Positions 28,340 through 37,387 of a stretch of DNA of 64,000 nt are shown here, one piece after another (position 1 is the first letter of the stretch; each line of letters starts with the position of its first letter). Location: contig NZ_CP033932.1 of assembly GCF_003815975.1 (NCBI RefSeq), positions 4,693,501 to 4,757,500 of the forward strand, written 5' to 3'. This DNA is from Chryseobacterium bernardetii (GTDB lineage Bacteria > Bacteroidota > Bacteroidia > Flavobacteriales > Weeksellaceae). The notes below the pieces were generated by a model. It saw only the letters and a list, made by a program, of their open reading frames with translations. It did not search any database and was not told where the DNA came from. Both the position numbers and the translations under genes were made by a program.

Positions 28340-29203
28340 TCACCTTATCGGATGGAACTGATTAATTGCATTTTGCAGTGCATCTACACCTGTTTCTTTA
28401 TACTTTTCTGTGGTATCTGCATGTTTGTGTCCGGCAAAATATTGAACCTTTCTCAGGTTTTCGCCCTGGTCTAATTTCAACTTGATAACGCTCTGGCGGA
28501 TGGTAATGGAAGTCAGTTTTTTGGTGAAGTTTTTCTTGTAAGTAGAGACTAAATAATTAATGTCATCTGAAGTAATTTTAGCCCCCAGTTTTCCTAATAA
28601 AAAGTAATTCTCTTTCTCAGTTCTGAAGGTGGTTAACATTTCTCTTTCCTCTTGTAAATACTGATAAAACAATAGGATCTGGTCAGCTTTTAAATCTAAT
28701 ATTCTTTCGTTGGTAATTCCTGTTTTATGGATGCTGATTCTGGCATTCTGTAAATCTAAATCTCCGATTCTCAATCGTTCAATATCACTGGTTAATAAGG
28801 CTTGGTTCACCAATAAACTCATGATGATCTGATTCCGTTTGGTGAGTATCGGATAACGTTCTTCTCTTGGTTCTAAAAGCTTCTGTAATTCTTGTTCTGT
28901 TAAGAGTTCCTGCAGCTGTACAGGATTTTCTTTTCCGTCCCGGATCTTAATATTTTGTGCAGGGTTCTGTTTTATTTTCTCTGTTTCTACTAAATAATCA
29001 TAGTATTTCTTAATCGCATAAACGGTTCTTTTAATGCTTTGTGGATTGTAAGTTTTTCTTAATAATTCAACATAATCCATAATGTTCTGGTACTTCAGCT
29101 TTCCTGGATTCTTATAATGCTTCCTAAACTTTTCTATTTCATACAGGTAGTTTTTTACAGTAGCTTCTGATAACTCATTCTTCAGATAATTTTCCAGTTC
29201 CAT
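28340..29203 (-). CDS. Tyrosine recombinase with incomplete catalytic set
   Basis: 287 residues from the ATG at 29203 (MELENY), which overlaps the upstream recombinase by 29 nt; a start at 29245 would overlap by 71. The N-terminal SAM-like core-binding domain is present (NYLKNELSEATVKNYLYEIE). In the catalytic domain the first arginine is missing (NQALLTSDIERL where family members have GLR) and the HxxR box lacks its histidine (SITIRQS). The later His and the nucleophile Tyr remain (GHKHADTTEKY). It probably acts as a partner subunit to the intact recombinase rather than alone. Confidence 0.8.
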   Translation of the reverse strand: MELENYLKNELSEATVKNYLYEIEKFRKHYKNPGKLKYQNIMDYVELLRKTYNPQSIKRTVYAIKKYYDYLVETEKIKQNPAQNIKIRDGKENPVQLQELLTEQELQKLLEPREERYPILTKRNQIIMSLLVNQALLTSDIERLRIGDLDLQNARISIHKTGITNERILDLKADQILLFYQYLQEEREMLTTFRTEKENYFLLGKLGAKITSDDINYLVSTYKKNFTKKLTSITIRQSVIKLKLDQGENLRKVQYFAGHKHADTTEKYKETGVDALQNAINQFHPIR

Positions 29204-30002
29204 AATTGATTCTTGTATAGATTTGAGTGGTTGATAAATATTCATGTCCTAAAAAATCACGTACTTTTTCAAGCTCCATTCCCTGTTCCAATAGCTGTGT
29301 TGCAATGGTATGACGTAAGCAATGAAGTACAAAACCTTTATTGGCTAGCTCTGTTTTCTTCAATAGATTTTTAAATTCTTTGTAGATTCTTACGGCTGTA
29401 ATATTGAGTAATTTTCGGTTATCCTGCATCTTGTGTTTCACATCTATATAGCTCTTAAAATCTTGCTGAACCTGTTTTGTAAATGGGATGACTCTTCTTT
29501 TTTTACCTTTTCCTTTTCGTATGTATAATAAACAACTTACTAAATCTATATCCTTAATGCTAAGCTCTGCTGCTTCATTCCTGCGTAGGCCGCACGCATA
29601 ACATAGATGTAGGATAATAGTCTGTAACGGATTGCTTTTACTGTATAGTTTTTGGATTTCTTCTTTTGTAAATACTTTCCTCTCTTCAGATTTTGGGGAT
29701 TTTATCTTGACCTGGTAAGGGTTATCTTTTCGCTGTCCGGCTCGCTGTAGATACTCAAAGTAAAGTTTAATAGCCAGTAAAATAGAATGGATATAACTCT
29801 CACTTAACAGCTTCCCGGTTCTTGGGCTTTGAATGGTTTGCAGATAGGAATAATAGGTTGCAATGTCAGAAGGCTGGATTTCAAAATAGACTTTCCGGGT
29901 ATGATTCAAAAACTTTGCAACCTGCTTTGGATAAGAGCTTACAACGGTTTTGCAATAGCCTAAATTCTGTAGTTCTTTTCTGAATAAATAAAGTTCTTCC
30001 AT
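29175..30002 (-). CDS. Tyrosine recombinase/integrase, catalytic set complete
   Basis: 275 residues. Core-binding domain at residues 1-90; catalytic domain with Arg in CYACGLRRNEAAEL, Lys in RKGKGKKRRVIP, HCLRH box (HxxR), second His in FLGHEYLSTTQIY and nucleophile Tyr in the same segment. This is the full XerC/D-type R-K-H-R-H-Y set. Its 3' end overlaps the second recombinase, so the two are co-translated. Tandem recombinase pairs of this kind move elements such as the Tn554 group. Iteron-like repeats lie just upstream. Confidence 0.88.
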   Translation of the reverse strand: MEELYLFRKELQNLGYCKTVVSSYPKQVAKFLNHTRKVYFEIQPSDIATYYSYLQTIQSPRTGKLLSESYIHSILLAIKLYFEYLQRAGQRKDNPYQVKIKSPKSEERKVFTKEEIQKLYSKSNPLQTIILHLCYACGLRRNEAAELSIKDIDLVSCLLYIRKGKGKKRRVIPFTKQVQQDFKSYIDVKHKMQDNRKLLNITAVRIYKEFKNLLKKTELANKGFVLHCLRHTIATQLLEQGMELEKVRDFLGHEYLSTTQIYTRINYGTGKLSEE

Positions 30003-30090
30003 ATTCTATGACTAAAAAGCTTTTGTAATATTTGGTGTTTTTCCGAACGCTACAGAGTTTTCCTTTATTGATTGGCTCATACTTATATTC

Positions 30091-30139
30091 TAGTGTTCGT
30101 TTAGCTTCCGTTTAGTGTTCGCCAGCGTTTAGTGTGTAG
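30091..30139. repeat. Iteron-like direct repeats upstream of the recombinases
   Basis: CGTTTAGTGT occurs at 30109-30118 and 30126-30135, spaced 17 nt, preceded by TAGTGTTCGTTTAG at 30091-30104. The cluster lies between the primase-helicase and recombinase genes, where a recombination or replication protein could bind. Confidence 0.5.
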
Positions 30140-30151
30140 CTGCACGGGCGA

Positions 30152-32650
30152 TTATTTTTTATGCCGCTTCAGTTCTTCCAACTGTTTGGTAAAAGCTTCT
30201 TTTAAATCTTTCCTAATCCGCTGTATATTATCATTGTAAGATATTTTATACTTAAAGCCTTTGTTGGCAAAACCTATCTGTTTTAAATATTCCAGTCTAA
30301 CCAATTCATTCAGGTAGAACTGTAACTGTGTTTTTTTAAAACCTGTGATTTCCATAGCTTCAAATCTTGTAAAATGATTATCTGTAAAAGCCTTCTTCAG
30401 CTTCTCAAAAAACTGTCTCAGACTTCCGTCTAATTCATCAATCTTTAGGATAATACTTTCAAACAGGATTTCTACGGCGTTCTCAATATCCTCAATGGTT
30501 GTTAGCAATTGGTTGTCGGTTGTCAGTTCTCTTTGATATTGGTGCAGGATTGTGATTTGCTTAATGATGGATTGGAACATTTCGTTTAACCGCCTTTTAT
30601 TCTTTACATTATTGGGAAGCTGTATCCGGGTGGCATAGGGATTAATCACCTCGTAATACTTTAGATTTCTTACAATATTCTGTAATTGGTTGACTGCTTT
30701 TTGTTCCTGGCTTTTATCAATCTCTCCGGCATTTTTACGGTTTTGATAATGGATGATTTTTTCTGTCTGTTCTTCACTTTCGTTGATCGCTACAATAAAG
30801 CTACGGTTCATATTGTCTTCATAGGTTTCTCCTTTGGTAGTGGCTGATAAACTGCTGAACTGGCCTTTTACGATTTTGTGGGATGATTTATTGTTCCCTT
30901 TTTTATCTTTGATAGTAACGGAACTTCTTAATACCTGGTTAGAGATAAATTCTCTTAGGGCATATAATGCATCTTCTTTTAATCCGTCCAGATCTTCAAT
31001 GATAATGATCTTCTGGAACAGATCGAACTCACCCCAATTGTATAAACTGCTCTCTGTAATTCTTGTAAATCTCAGCACATCTTCCTGAGGCATTAAATCT
31101 GCAATTCTGCTTATCATGTGGGTTTTTCCACTTCCGGAGCTTCCCTGGACAATACCATGTAAAGGGCTTCTGTTTAAATAACTGATCGTGATTAAGAATA
31201 ATAGCAGCCTGGACTGTTCTTCACCGATAATCCCGGATTTTTCTATCAGCTGATTAAGGTTCTGAAGTAAGTCTTTTTGTAGTAAAAAGTCTATGCTGTT
31301 TTTCGGGGGTATTTCTGGGGGTAAGTTGCCTTTTTCCTTTGTAAAATCAACACTTATGGTAGCCTTGCCAAGACTTGAACCTTTATTCTCATGGAACTGG
31401 TCTCAAACACCAGTTCCGCTTTTCGTGTCGCCAGTGGAATTCGAACCCTCGTCTGATATGGCAGAGAGGAAGGGACTTGAACCCCCGATAGACTGTAGAG
31501 GGCCTGCAACACCACTGCCGTTTTCAGTTAAAAAAATAAATTTTCGGTTTTCTAAAAGCTCTTTAAATATACTTTCATCATGCAGCTGTAATGTTTCTTT
31601 GACATCTTTACAAGGTAATTCTATAAAACTATAGACCACCTGACTCATAATCAGGTGCTCCTGGGATTCTTCCTTGGTAAGGAAGAGCTCATTAGCCATC
31701 TGCTTAGAAGGCACATAGTCTTTTAATAATTTCGCATACTTTTCTACGGCTGCTTTTCCGGCTTTGTCATTATCAAATCAAAAGATAATTTCTTCCAGTT
31801 GCTGAAGCTCTTTTATTGCGTTCAGTATCTCATCATTTAATCCATTCGTTCCAAAACAGCTTATCAGGCTGTAATTGTCCCGGATTTCTTTGATCTGGAG
31901 TAATGAAGCGGCATCGATAATGGCTTCTGTCAGAATAAGTTTTTTGGTTTCTTTATGGGGATAACCCGGATACAGGCCATGCCTGTTTTTTAAATAAAAG
32001 TGCTTCCCATTCTCTTTATCTAAAATACTCCTGAAGTATAAACTAACTATTTGATTCTTGCTATTTTTCAGAGGGAACGCAATGCATTTATTGGCAAAGA
32101 TACTGTAGCCCTTTTCTTTGGTTCGGTTGTTAATGAGTCCTTTATCCTGTAACAGACCTGCTTCCAGTGTCTTTTTTATGAGTGCATCGTTTTTTCTTTC
32201 TCCATGGTGGAACTGCCCGGAGTTATAACCGATTTCTAGAAGACTATTATCTAAGTTCCTTTTTTCTATATAGCCTTTTGCAGGAATGCTGCAATACAAT
32301 GCTTTTCTAAAGTAACTGAAGGTGTTTTCTAAAAAGTCCGTGTCTACTTGGATTTTATCTTTGGTAGTTTTAGGTTTTATCAATATGGATATTTCAGGAT
32401 TAATCAATGATTCAGCTTTCTTTATCGCTTCGTGTTTGGTCAGCTTCTCATAGTCTTCTATAAACTGGATAACATCCCCTGTCTTCCCGCATGCATGGCA
32501 TTTGTAAAAATCTTTTTCCAGGTTCACCTGTAAGCTGGCTCTTTTATCTTCATGCCAGGGACACAAAAGCATATTGTTTTTTGGGTGCAGGTTGTAATGC
32601 TGTAGAACTTCAGTAAGTCTTAACCGGGATTTGATCTGCTCAATAGTCAT
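30152..32650 (-). pseudogene. Primase-helicase of a mobile element, interrupted by two in-frame TGA codons
   Basis: One continuous frame of 833 codons contains only two stops, both TGA (31778-31780 and 31403-31405). N-terminus: CHC2-type zinc finger (LLCPWHEDKRASL, YKCHACGKTGD). Then a TOPRIM domain (LILTEAIIDAASL, SCFGTNGLN), whose acidic motif EEIIF-stop-FDNDKAG contains the first TGA. Then the second TGA within a stretch of tRNA-like repeats. Then an ATPase with Walker A QGSSGSGKTH and Walker B IIIIEDLDG. The C-terminal third has a winged-helix look (FEAMEITGFKKTQLQFYLNEL). Such proteins replicate integrative elements. It is either a pseudogene or read through by recoding. Confidence 0.8.
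31357..31520 (-). repeat. Cluster of three tRNA-3'-half-like segments inside the primase gene
   Basis: On the minus strand, T-loop-like cores GGTTCAAG, GGTTCGAA and GGTTCAAG lie at 31476-31483, 31440-31447 and 31374-31381. The first and third belong to 64-nt co-linear segments that both start CGG-x-A-x-TGGTGTT and end in a CCA-like triplet. Spacings are 36, 66 and 102 nt, all multiples of three. The third segment has an 8-bp anticodon-arm-like stem (GGAACTGG/CCAGTTCC). No matching 5' acceptor half is present, so these are not complete tRNA genes. Confidence 0.5.
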
Positions 32651-32916
32651 TGGGAGAGTTTTTTAAGGTGTTGTTTTACTTCCTGCAAGGCAGCTTTATA
32701 GTCATGAGCTGCAAGACTATCATCCCCCAAAGGTTCTATAATCAATAGTTTCTCACGCACGGTAAGGCGCAACATATCTCCCGCCTTAAAGCCCAGGCGT
32801 TCTAACCACATGCCACTGATGGTAAGCCAGGGAACGGTTTTCTCACCTCCCGCACAGGAACGGTAACGGCTCTGCAGCTTTACTTGTTTATGGGGTATAT
32901 CTGATATAATGAAAAT
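32647..32916 (-). CDS. SymE-like toxin-family protein, start uncertain
   Basis: Frame of up to 89 codons without a canonical start; the given start is an ATT just after an upstream stop. The protein has VKLQSRYRSCAGGEKTVPWL, TISGMWLERLGFKAGD and KLLIIEPL, matching SymE-family type I toxins (an AbrB-like fold; E. coli SymE is an SOS-induced, antisense-RNA-controlled protein). The C-terminus adds a lysine-rich helix. The TGA overlaps the primase ATG (ATGA), so the primase may be coupled to it. ATG codons at residues 36 and 48 are too internal to be the start. It could be a damaged gene. Confidence 0.6.
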   Translation of the reverse strand: MFIISDIPHKQVKLQSRYRSCAGGEKTVPWLTISGMWLERLGFKAGDMLRLTVREKLLIIEPLGDDSLAAHDYKAALQEVKQHLKKLSQ

Positions 32917-33014
32917 ATTTTATTTTTTTTGATGTGTAACTTGTTCCACAAAACCATAAACTATTTCTCATTTAAGCAAGTAATCATTTACTTTTTTATG
33001 CAACAAAGTTCTCT

Positions 33015-33022
33015 TATATTTG
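33015..33022 (+). promoter_or_regulatory. -7 element of the XRE regulator
   Basis: TATATTTG, perfect TAnnTTTG match, 27 nt before the ATG at 33049. It faces away from the SymE-like gene, so the 130-nt gap is a divergent promoter region. Confidence 0.6.
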
Positions 33023-33048
33023 TGTTTCCACTGTAATACAGGCTAGAT

Positions 33049-33393
33049 ATGGGTAATACATTAAACATCGGAAGTAAAATAAGCACGCTCAGAAAGCAGA
33101 AAAACTGGTCGCAAGGAGATCTTGCCCAGAAGATAGATGCTTCCCGGGAGATTATTGGAAAATATGAACGCAATGAAAACCTACCCTCTATTGAGATGGT
33201 AGCTAAAATGGCTAAAGCTTTTGAAGTAACTGTAGATTTTTTAATCGGGGAAGGGGAAAACGCTGCATTCGATAAAGAGATCGTAGAGCGTATTAATGAT
33301 ATTCAAAAAATGGATCCTGATACCAGAAGTATTCTCTTTAATGTTATTGATACTTATATCCAAAATTTTAAAACCAAACAGGCTTTTAGATAA
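33049..33393 (+). CDS. XRE-family HTH regulator
   Basis: 114 residues. Helix-turn-helix at residues 8-62: ISTLRKQKNWSQGDLAQKID, ASREIIGKYERNENLPS, then VAKMAKAFEVTVDFLIGEG, the standard Cro/CI-type domain. The C-terminal 45 residues (VERINDIQKMDPDTRSILFNVIDTYIQNF) look like a dimerisation helix. It is divergent from the SymE-like and primase genes and likely controls the shared promoter region. It ends inside a strong bidirectional terminator. Confidence 0.9.
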   Translation: MGNTLNIGSKISTLRKQKNWSQGDLAQKIDASREIIGKYERNENLPSIEMVAKMAKAFEVTVDFLIGEGENAAFDKEIVERINDIQKMDPDTRSILFNVIDTYIQNFKTKQAFR

Positions 33394-33427
33394 ACAACAA
33401 ACCCGCTCATTGAGCGGGTTTGTTGTT
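33393..33427. terminator. Bidirectional terminator between XRE gene and RHS operon
   Basis: 17-bp perfect inverted arms (33393-33409 and 33411-33427) with core CCCGCTCA/TGAGCGGG and A/T-rich outer ends. It serves the rightward XRE gene and the leftward RHS operon and separates element from RHS locus. Confidence 0.9.
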
Positions 33428-33838
33428 TTATACTCTTGTAAATTTTAACCGTATAGATTTATAGAAAAATATCCCTAATAAAATTACGCTTATTATGATA
33501 TTGTAGATTCCTAAAATTTTATTGGAAGAAGCATACAAATATGTATAAAAACAATATTCAGCTATAAAAAGTAATACTATAGAAAGTAAAAAAAATATTC
33601 CTTTTTTTATTTTCAATGTAAAGTATAGAGGAAAAATAAAAACTAATATTAATGGTATCATATATATCAACACATATAAAATATAATTTAACGTAAGTTT
33701 AAACATTTCGGTTGATGTTTCTGCATTATTTAATACAATATTCTTAAATCTATCTCCTATAAAGGCAAGCACAGAAAAGAAAATAATGTATTTTATTATT
33801 AGATACAAAAAACTATTGGTAAGGGTAATTTTAAACAT
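33428..33838 (-). CDS. Four-helix membrane protein, likely RHS immunity protein
   Basis: 136 residues from the ATG at 33838 (MFKITLT). This start lies 1 nt beyond the RHS stop; a start at 33883 would overlap the RHS gene. Four hydrophobic segments are visible at about residues 8-28, 47-72, 77-98 and 105-126, with very short loops. Position directly after the variable tip of an RHS gene is the classic place for a cognate immunity gene, and a membrane protein suggests a toxin that acts on or through the membrane. No family recognised; the role is inferred from context. Confidence 0.65.
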   Translation of the reverse strand: MFKITLTNSFLYLIIKYIIFFSVLAFIGDRFKNIVLNNAETSTEMFKLTLNYILYVLIYMIPLILVFIFPLYFTLKIKKGIFFLLSIVLLFIAEYCFYTYLYASSNKILGIYNIIISVILLGIFFYKSIRLKFTRV

Positions 33839-33839
33839 A

Positions 33840-36800
33840 TTAATTTCTTTTGTAAAATCTTGATGGGTAGTAAGAGTAATCATACACAGCCTGCTTTGTC
33901 GAAACGGTTCCTGAACCTACAAATGTAGATGAATATCCCTTTAGAGGAGCTGCGTGAGTTCCAGGAAAAGACGGTTGATTATATTGCATTAATTTAGAAG
34001 TATTGCCATTACCAGAAACTGTTAAACTAGCTGAAGGGAATATATTAGTGTATGCATCTACAGAAAGATTACCATTACTACTGTTATAATTGATATTTAG
34101 TTTTTGAGCAACATCTACTATTTTAAACCCAGCTGCATTTAAACCAACTTCTTCAATTCGAGATACACTTGCATGTTGTTCAAAATTTACATTAATTCCT
34201 GTTGAAGTAGTTTTCATATCGAATACATTATTACTTCCTCCCTCCCCAGGATAGTACATTCTTGGTTCACCTACTGGAGTTTCACCAGGTTCAGACTTAA
34301 AATTTCCGACCAAACTTGTTAATTCTCCAGCATCATTTTCTCTTCCGGTCAATGTTAATGTACTTGTTAATTTAACACCTGATGCGTCCACAATGCCATT
34401 TAAAGGTCCATCCCAACTTTTTCCATCAATGTAACTTGTAAAATTAAAGCTCAGTGTTTTTCCTAAATAAGTTTCTCCAGTTTTTGTCGTAGCCTGAGAG
34501 TTTGCGTTTTTATCCCAATAAATACTCCCATCTTCTCTTTTAACAAAATCATTTACTCCTCGTCCATCCGGATCTATAAAACGAATAGGATTATTTACTG
34601 CATAATTATAAGTAGAGTGTCTACGATACTGTTCCGCCAGCGGATCCACCACACCCCATCTTCCCAGATCAGGCATATAAAATCTTGCTCCATAATCATA
34701 CATACCTGTCTCTTGAAGCTCCTTCCCATTGTACTTATAACTATAATACCCTCCAAAATTTGAACTTCCAAACATTCCTGAAATATGATTCAAACCAAAA
34801 GGATAATAGTTATTGGTATCTGTAACTTCTAGACCACCTGCACTGTCTTTTGCAAAACTCACCCTGGTATTTCCTAAATGATCTTTATACTGGTAAATAT
34901 AACGGTTTTCGGTGAAACTGTAAAAACCTTCTGAGGTATTTACAAAATCAAGCTTCCAGGTTGGAGTTTCTCCCAGATCTGGAAAGGTTGTCCCAAGATT
35001 TCCATAAGCCTGCTGTTCAAAGGCAAATTCTGTACGGCAAAACGTACATATTCCACTATCCCAATATGAATACTGAAATCCATCCAGATAGTCCGTCATA
35101 CTGGTACTCACTTTCCCTCGCGGAGGTGTCCCCAGGTAGGTTTTTCTGAGCTTGGTTCCATCTGCACGGTATAAATATTCCAAACTGGCGCTAAATGGCT
35201 GGCTTATGGTAGGATTAGCATGATAAATGGAAAAAACTTTAGGGAGATTGAGATAATTATAACTGATGCTTTGGATTCCTTTATCCTTCATGTTTATCAT
35301 GTTCCCATTCAAATCATAATCAATCATATTATTTCCACCTTCATACCCTGTATCATTCATGGCTGATTCTATGACCTGGTTTAAACGGTTTCCTGTGTAT
35401 TTGTACTCAAGATTATCTACCAAAGTAGAAGTTCCCCCTGATACAGGAACCGCTTTTCTCTTTAAGGTATTGATATTCCCATTCAGATCATAGGTTAAAT
35501 ATTCATCAAAATTACCATTAGAGGGATTAGTAGCATTAGGTTCTGAGTAAAAGCCGTTTTTTAAACGGTTCAGGACATCATACTCATAATTGTATCTTTT
35601 CAGAATGTCTTCAGATGAATTTTTCCAGTCGATCTCCGCAATATTTCCATTGAACTTTCCTGGTGAGACTGTACTGTATTGGGGGTTATTATACTTTATC
35701 TCATACCCGAACAGTTTTCCATTCAGATTGGAAGGATCATTGATCTTAGTCATCCAGCCTCTGATATTGTACCTGTAGTCTATACTCTGTAAAGGATTAG
35801 CGGTATCTGCCCCGCCTACTTTCTTCGTTTCCAGCTGGGAAAGTTCATTGTACTTATTCTGGGTAAGGATTTCTGTTGGATTACTGTCTACCTGATGCTT
35901 ATGAGTAAGCAGCCTGTTCTGATGGTCATATTCAAAGTTTTCCGTAATGACTCTTTCTGTATCTGTTTCCAGCCTTTTATGCCTGGTGATAACGCTTTGA
36001 GCTACTCCCGCAAAATCCAGCCTGGATTCTGTTTTAGTGTATCCTCCTAAATGATTAATGGAATGGGTTCCTACTACTCTTCCTTTGGTATCATAATAGG
36101 TGTAATTCTTTGTCCAGTTATCATCTTCAATATTCTTTACCAGACTCATTACAGGAAGTCCTTTGGTGCTTCTGCCTTCGGAGGATACTGTTTCTTTTAA
36201 CGTTTCGGATCCCTGAATAACGGCAGGAAATGGTGGGTTAAAGCTATATCCCGGATAGGTATCGTAATAGTTAACACTTAAAATGGTAGGTATTTCACCA
36301 ACAAAAGCGCCATCGGTATAGTATACTGTGATTCCGTTTCGGGTAAATCCTGTGGTACTTCTATCTTCAGTAATCACCAGATCCTTAATCTGGTTTTGCC
36401 GGCCAGCCATGTCACCTCCTGTTAAAAAGCCTGTATAGGCAACTCTTCCCAGCTTATCATATTTAGTAATGAGCCATTTATTGGCAGCCCTCAGATTGGC
36501 ATCCTGGGAGAGAATTAACCTGCCTGATTTGTCATACACCATATATTCCCAGCCTTTGCCAGGTACTTTCTTTTCTACCAATCGGTTTTTTCCGTCATAT
36601 TTATACTGGTAACAAAGAGTATCTAATGTGGTTTGATCTATGGCTGGTAAAACAGAGGCTAATGGGGGAATGACATAAGCAAGCTGGTCATAATCGTTAT
36701 AAGCATAGTAGGTATCAGCGTTTTCTGTTGCGCTTATTACTTTTCTCACTAATAAAACCTGGCCTCTGCCGTTTTTAAATTCAATGGTTTTATTGCCATC

Positions 36801-37382
36801 TTCATCGGTAACGGTATTTTTATACAGCTGGCCGCCTCCATAGGTTCCTGATAAAGTAATACCGGATTCAAAGGTGGAATAATTAAATGTTGCCACATAT
36901 TTTTTTACGTCACCATCTGCATTGGCTTCATAATCAAATTTTACGGGTTTACTGCTCCAGTCATTACCTACCTGGATCTGCTGCTGGATCCTGTCTAAGG
37001 GAGAGTTTTCCAATATTTTTTCTGAATAGATCTTTTCAGAGCCATATACTGATGAGGCATTTCCAAGAGGGGAGTTATATATAGCCCCACTTTGGGTTCC
37101 GGATTGTGGAATGGGCAGATAATCTCTTACCTGTCTTCCAAACTGATCGTATTCAATAGGGGTGACCACATCTTTTCCTCCGGGAGAAGCTTTTACGTTC
37201 ACTACCTGCTTTGGCCTTCCGAGTCCATCAAAATACTGAACAGTTTCTGAGATTTTTGTTGGAGTTGTTCCATTGTAATCCAGATAAGTCTTGGATTGAA
37301 TATAGTTTTCTCCCGGAGTAGCCTGGGCATGGACGGAATGGCCCATCAGCAGCATACCTATGGGAATGAGTATTTTTTTCAT
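33840..37382 (-). CDS. RHS-repeat protein with variable C-terminal tip (TcC-like)
   Basis: 1180 residues with a signal peptide (HSVHAQ). Residues 20-200 form the Bacteroidota RHS N-terminal module ([28 protein letters not shown]). YD/RHS repeats follow to about 930 ([28 protein letters not shown] units, YDLNGNM). The conserved core end [18 protein letters not shown] then WGVVDPLAE and [11 protein letters not shown] falls at about residues 890-940. About 240 variable residues remain ([16 protein letters not shown] onward), a toxin-position domain without recognised catalytic motif. RHS cores form a shell that encloses and releases the tip. Partner genes are upstream and a putative immunity gene is downstream. 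Confidence 0.85.
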   Translation of the reverse strand: MKKILIPIGMLLMGHSVHAQATPGENYIQSKTYLDYNGTTPTKISETVQYFDGLGRPKQVVNVKASPGGKDVVTPIEYDQFGRQVRDYLPIPQSGTQSGAIYNSPLGNASSVYGSEKIYSEKILENSPLDRIQQQIQVGNDWSSKPVKFDYEANADGDVKKYVATFNYSTFESGITLSGTYGGGQLYKNTVTDEDGNKTIEFKNGRGQVLLVRKVISATENADTYYAYNDYDQLAYVIPPLASVLPAIDQTTLDTLCYQYKYDGKNRLVEKKVPGKGWEYMVYDKSGRLILSQDANLRAANKWLITKYDKLGRVAYTGFLTGGDMAGRQNQIKDLVITEDRSTTGFTRNGITVYYTDGAFVGEIPTILSVNYYDTYPGYSFNPPFPAVIQGSETLKETVSSEGRSTKGLPVMSLVKNIEDDNWTKNYTYYDTKGRVVGTHSINHLGGYTKTESRLDFAGVAQSVITRHKRLETDTERVITENFEYDHQNRLLTHKHQVDSNPTEILTQNKYNELSQLETKKVGGADTANPLQSIDYRYNIRGWMTKINDPSNLNGKLFGYEIKYNNPQYSTVSPGKFNGNIAEIDWKNSSEDILKRYNYEYDVLNRLKNGFYSEPNATNPSNGNFDEYLTYDLNGNINTLKRKAVPVSGGTSTLVDNLEYKYTGNRLNQVIESAMNDTGYEGGNNMIDYDLNGNMINMKDKGIQSISYNYLNLPKVFSIYHANPTISQPFSASLEYLYRADGTKLRKTYLGTPPRGKVSTSMTDYLDGFQYSYWDSGICTFCRTEFAFEQQAYGNLGTTFPDLGETPTWKLDFVNTSEGFYSFTENRYIYQYKDHLGNTRVSFAKDSAGGLEVTDTNNYYPFGLNHISGMFGSSNFGGYYSYKYNGKELQETGMYDYGARFYMPDLGRWGVVDPLAEQYRRHSTYNYAVNNPIRFIDPDGRGVNDFVKREDGSIYWDKNANSQATTKTGETYLGKTLSFNFTSYIDGKSWDGPLNGIVDASGVKLTSTLTLTGRENDAGELTSLVGNFKSEPGETPVGEPRMYYPGEGGSNNVFDMKTTSTGINVNFEQHASVSRIEEVGLNAAGFKIVDVAQKLNINYNSSNGNLSVDAYTNIFPSASLTVSGNGNTSKLMQYNQPSFPGTHAAPLKGYSSTFVGSGTVSTKQAVYDYSYYPSRFYKRN

Positions 37383-37387
37383 CGGTT

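Noticed and set aside
31357..31520. Complete tRNA genes
   Set aside because: Only 3'-half-like sequences are present; no matching 5' acceptor strand, D-arm or valid anticodon loop could be found.
31293..31634. 113-codon plus-strand ORF across the primase gene
   Set aside because: It lies antisense to the tRNA-like repeats and translates their reverse complement (an AERKGLEPP-type product often seen as a false protein).
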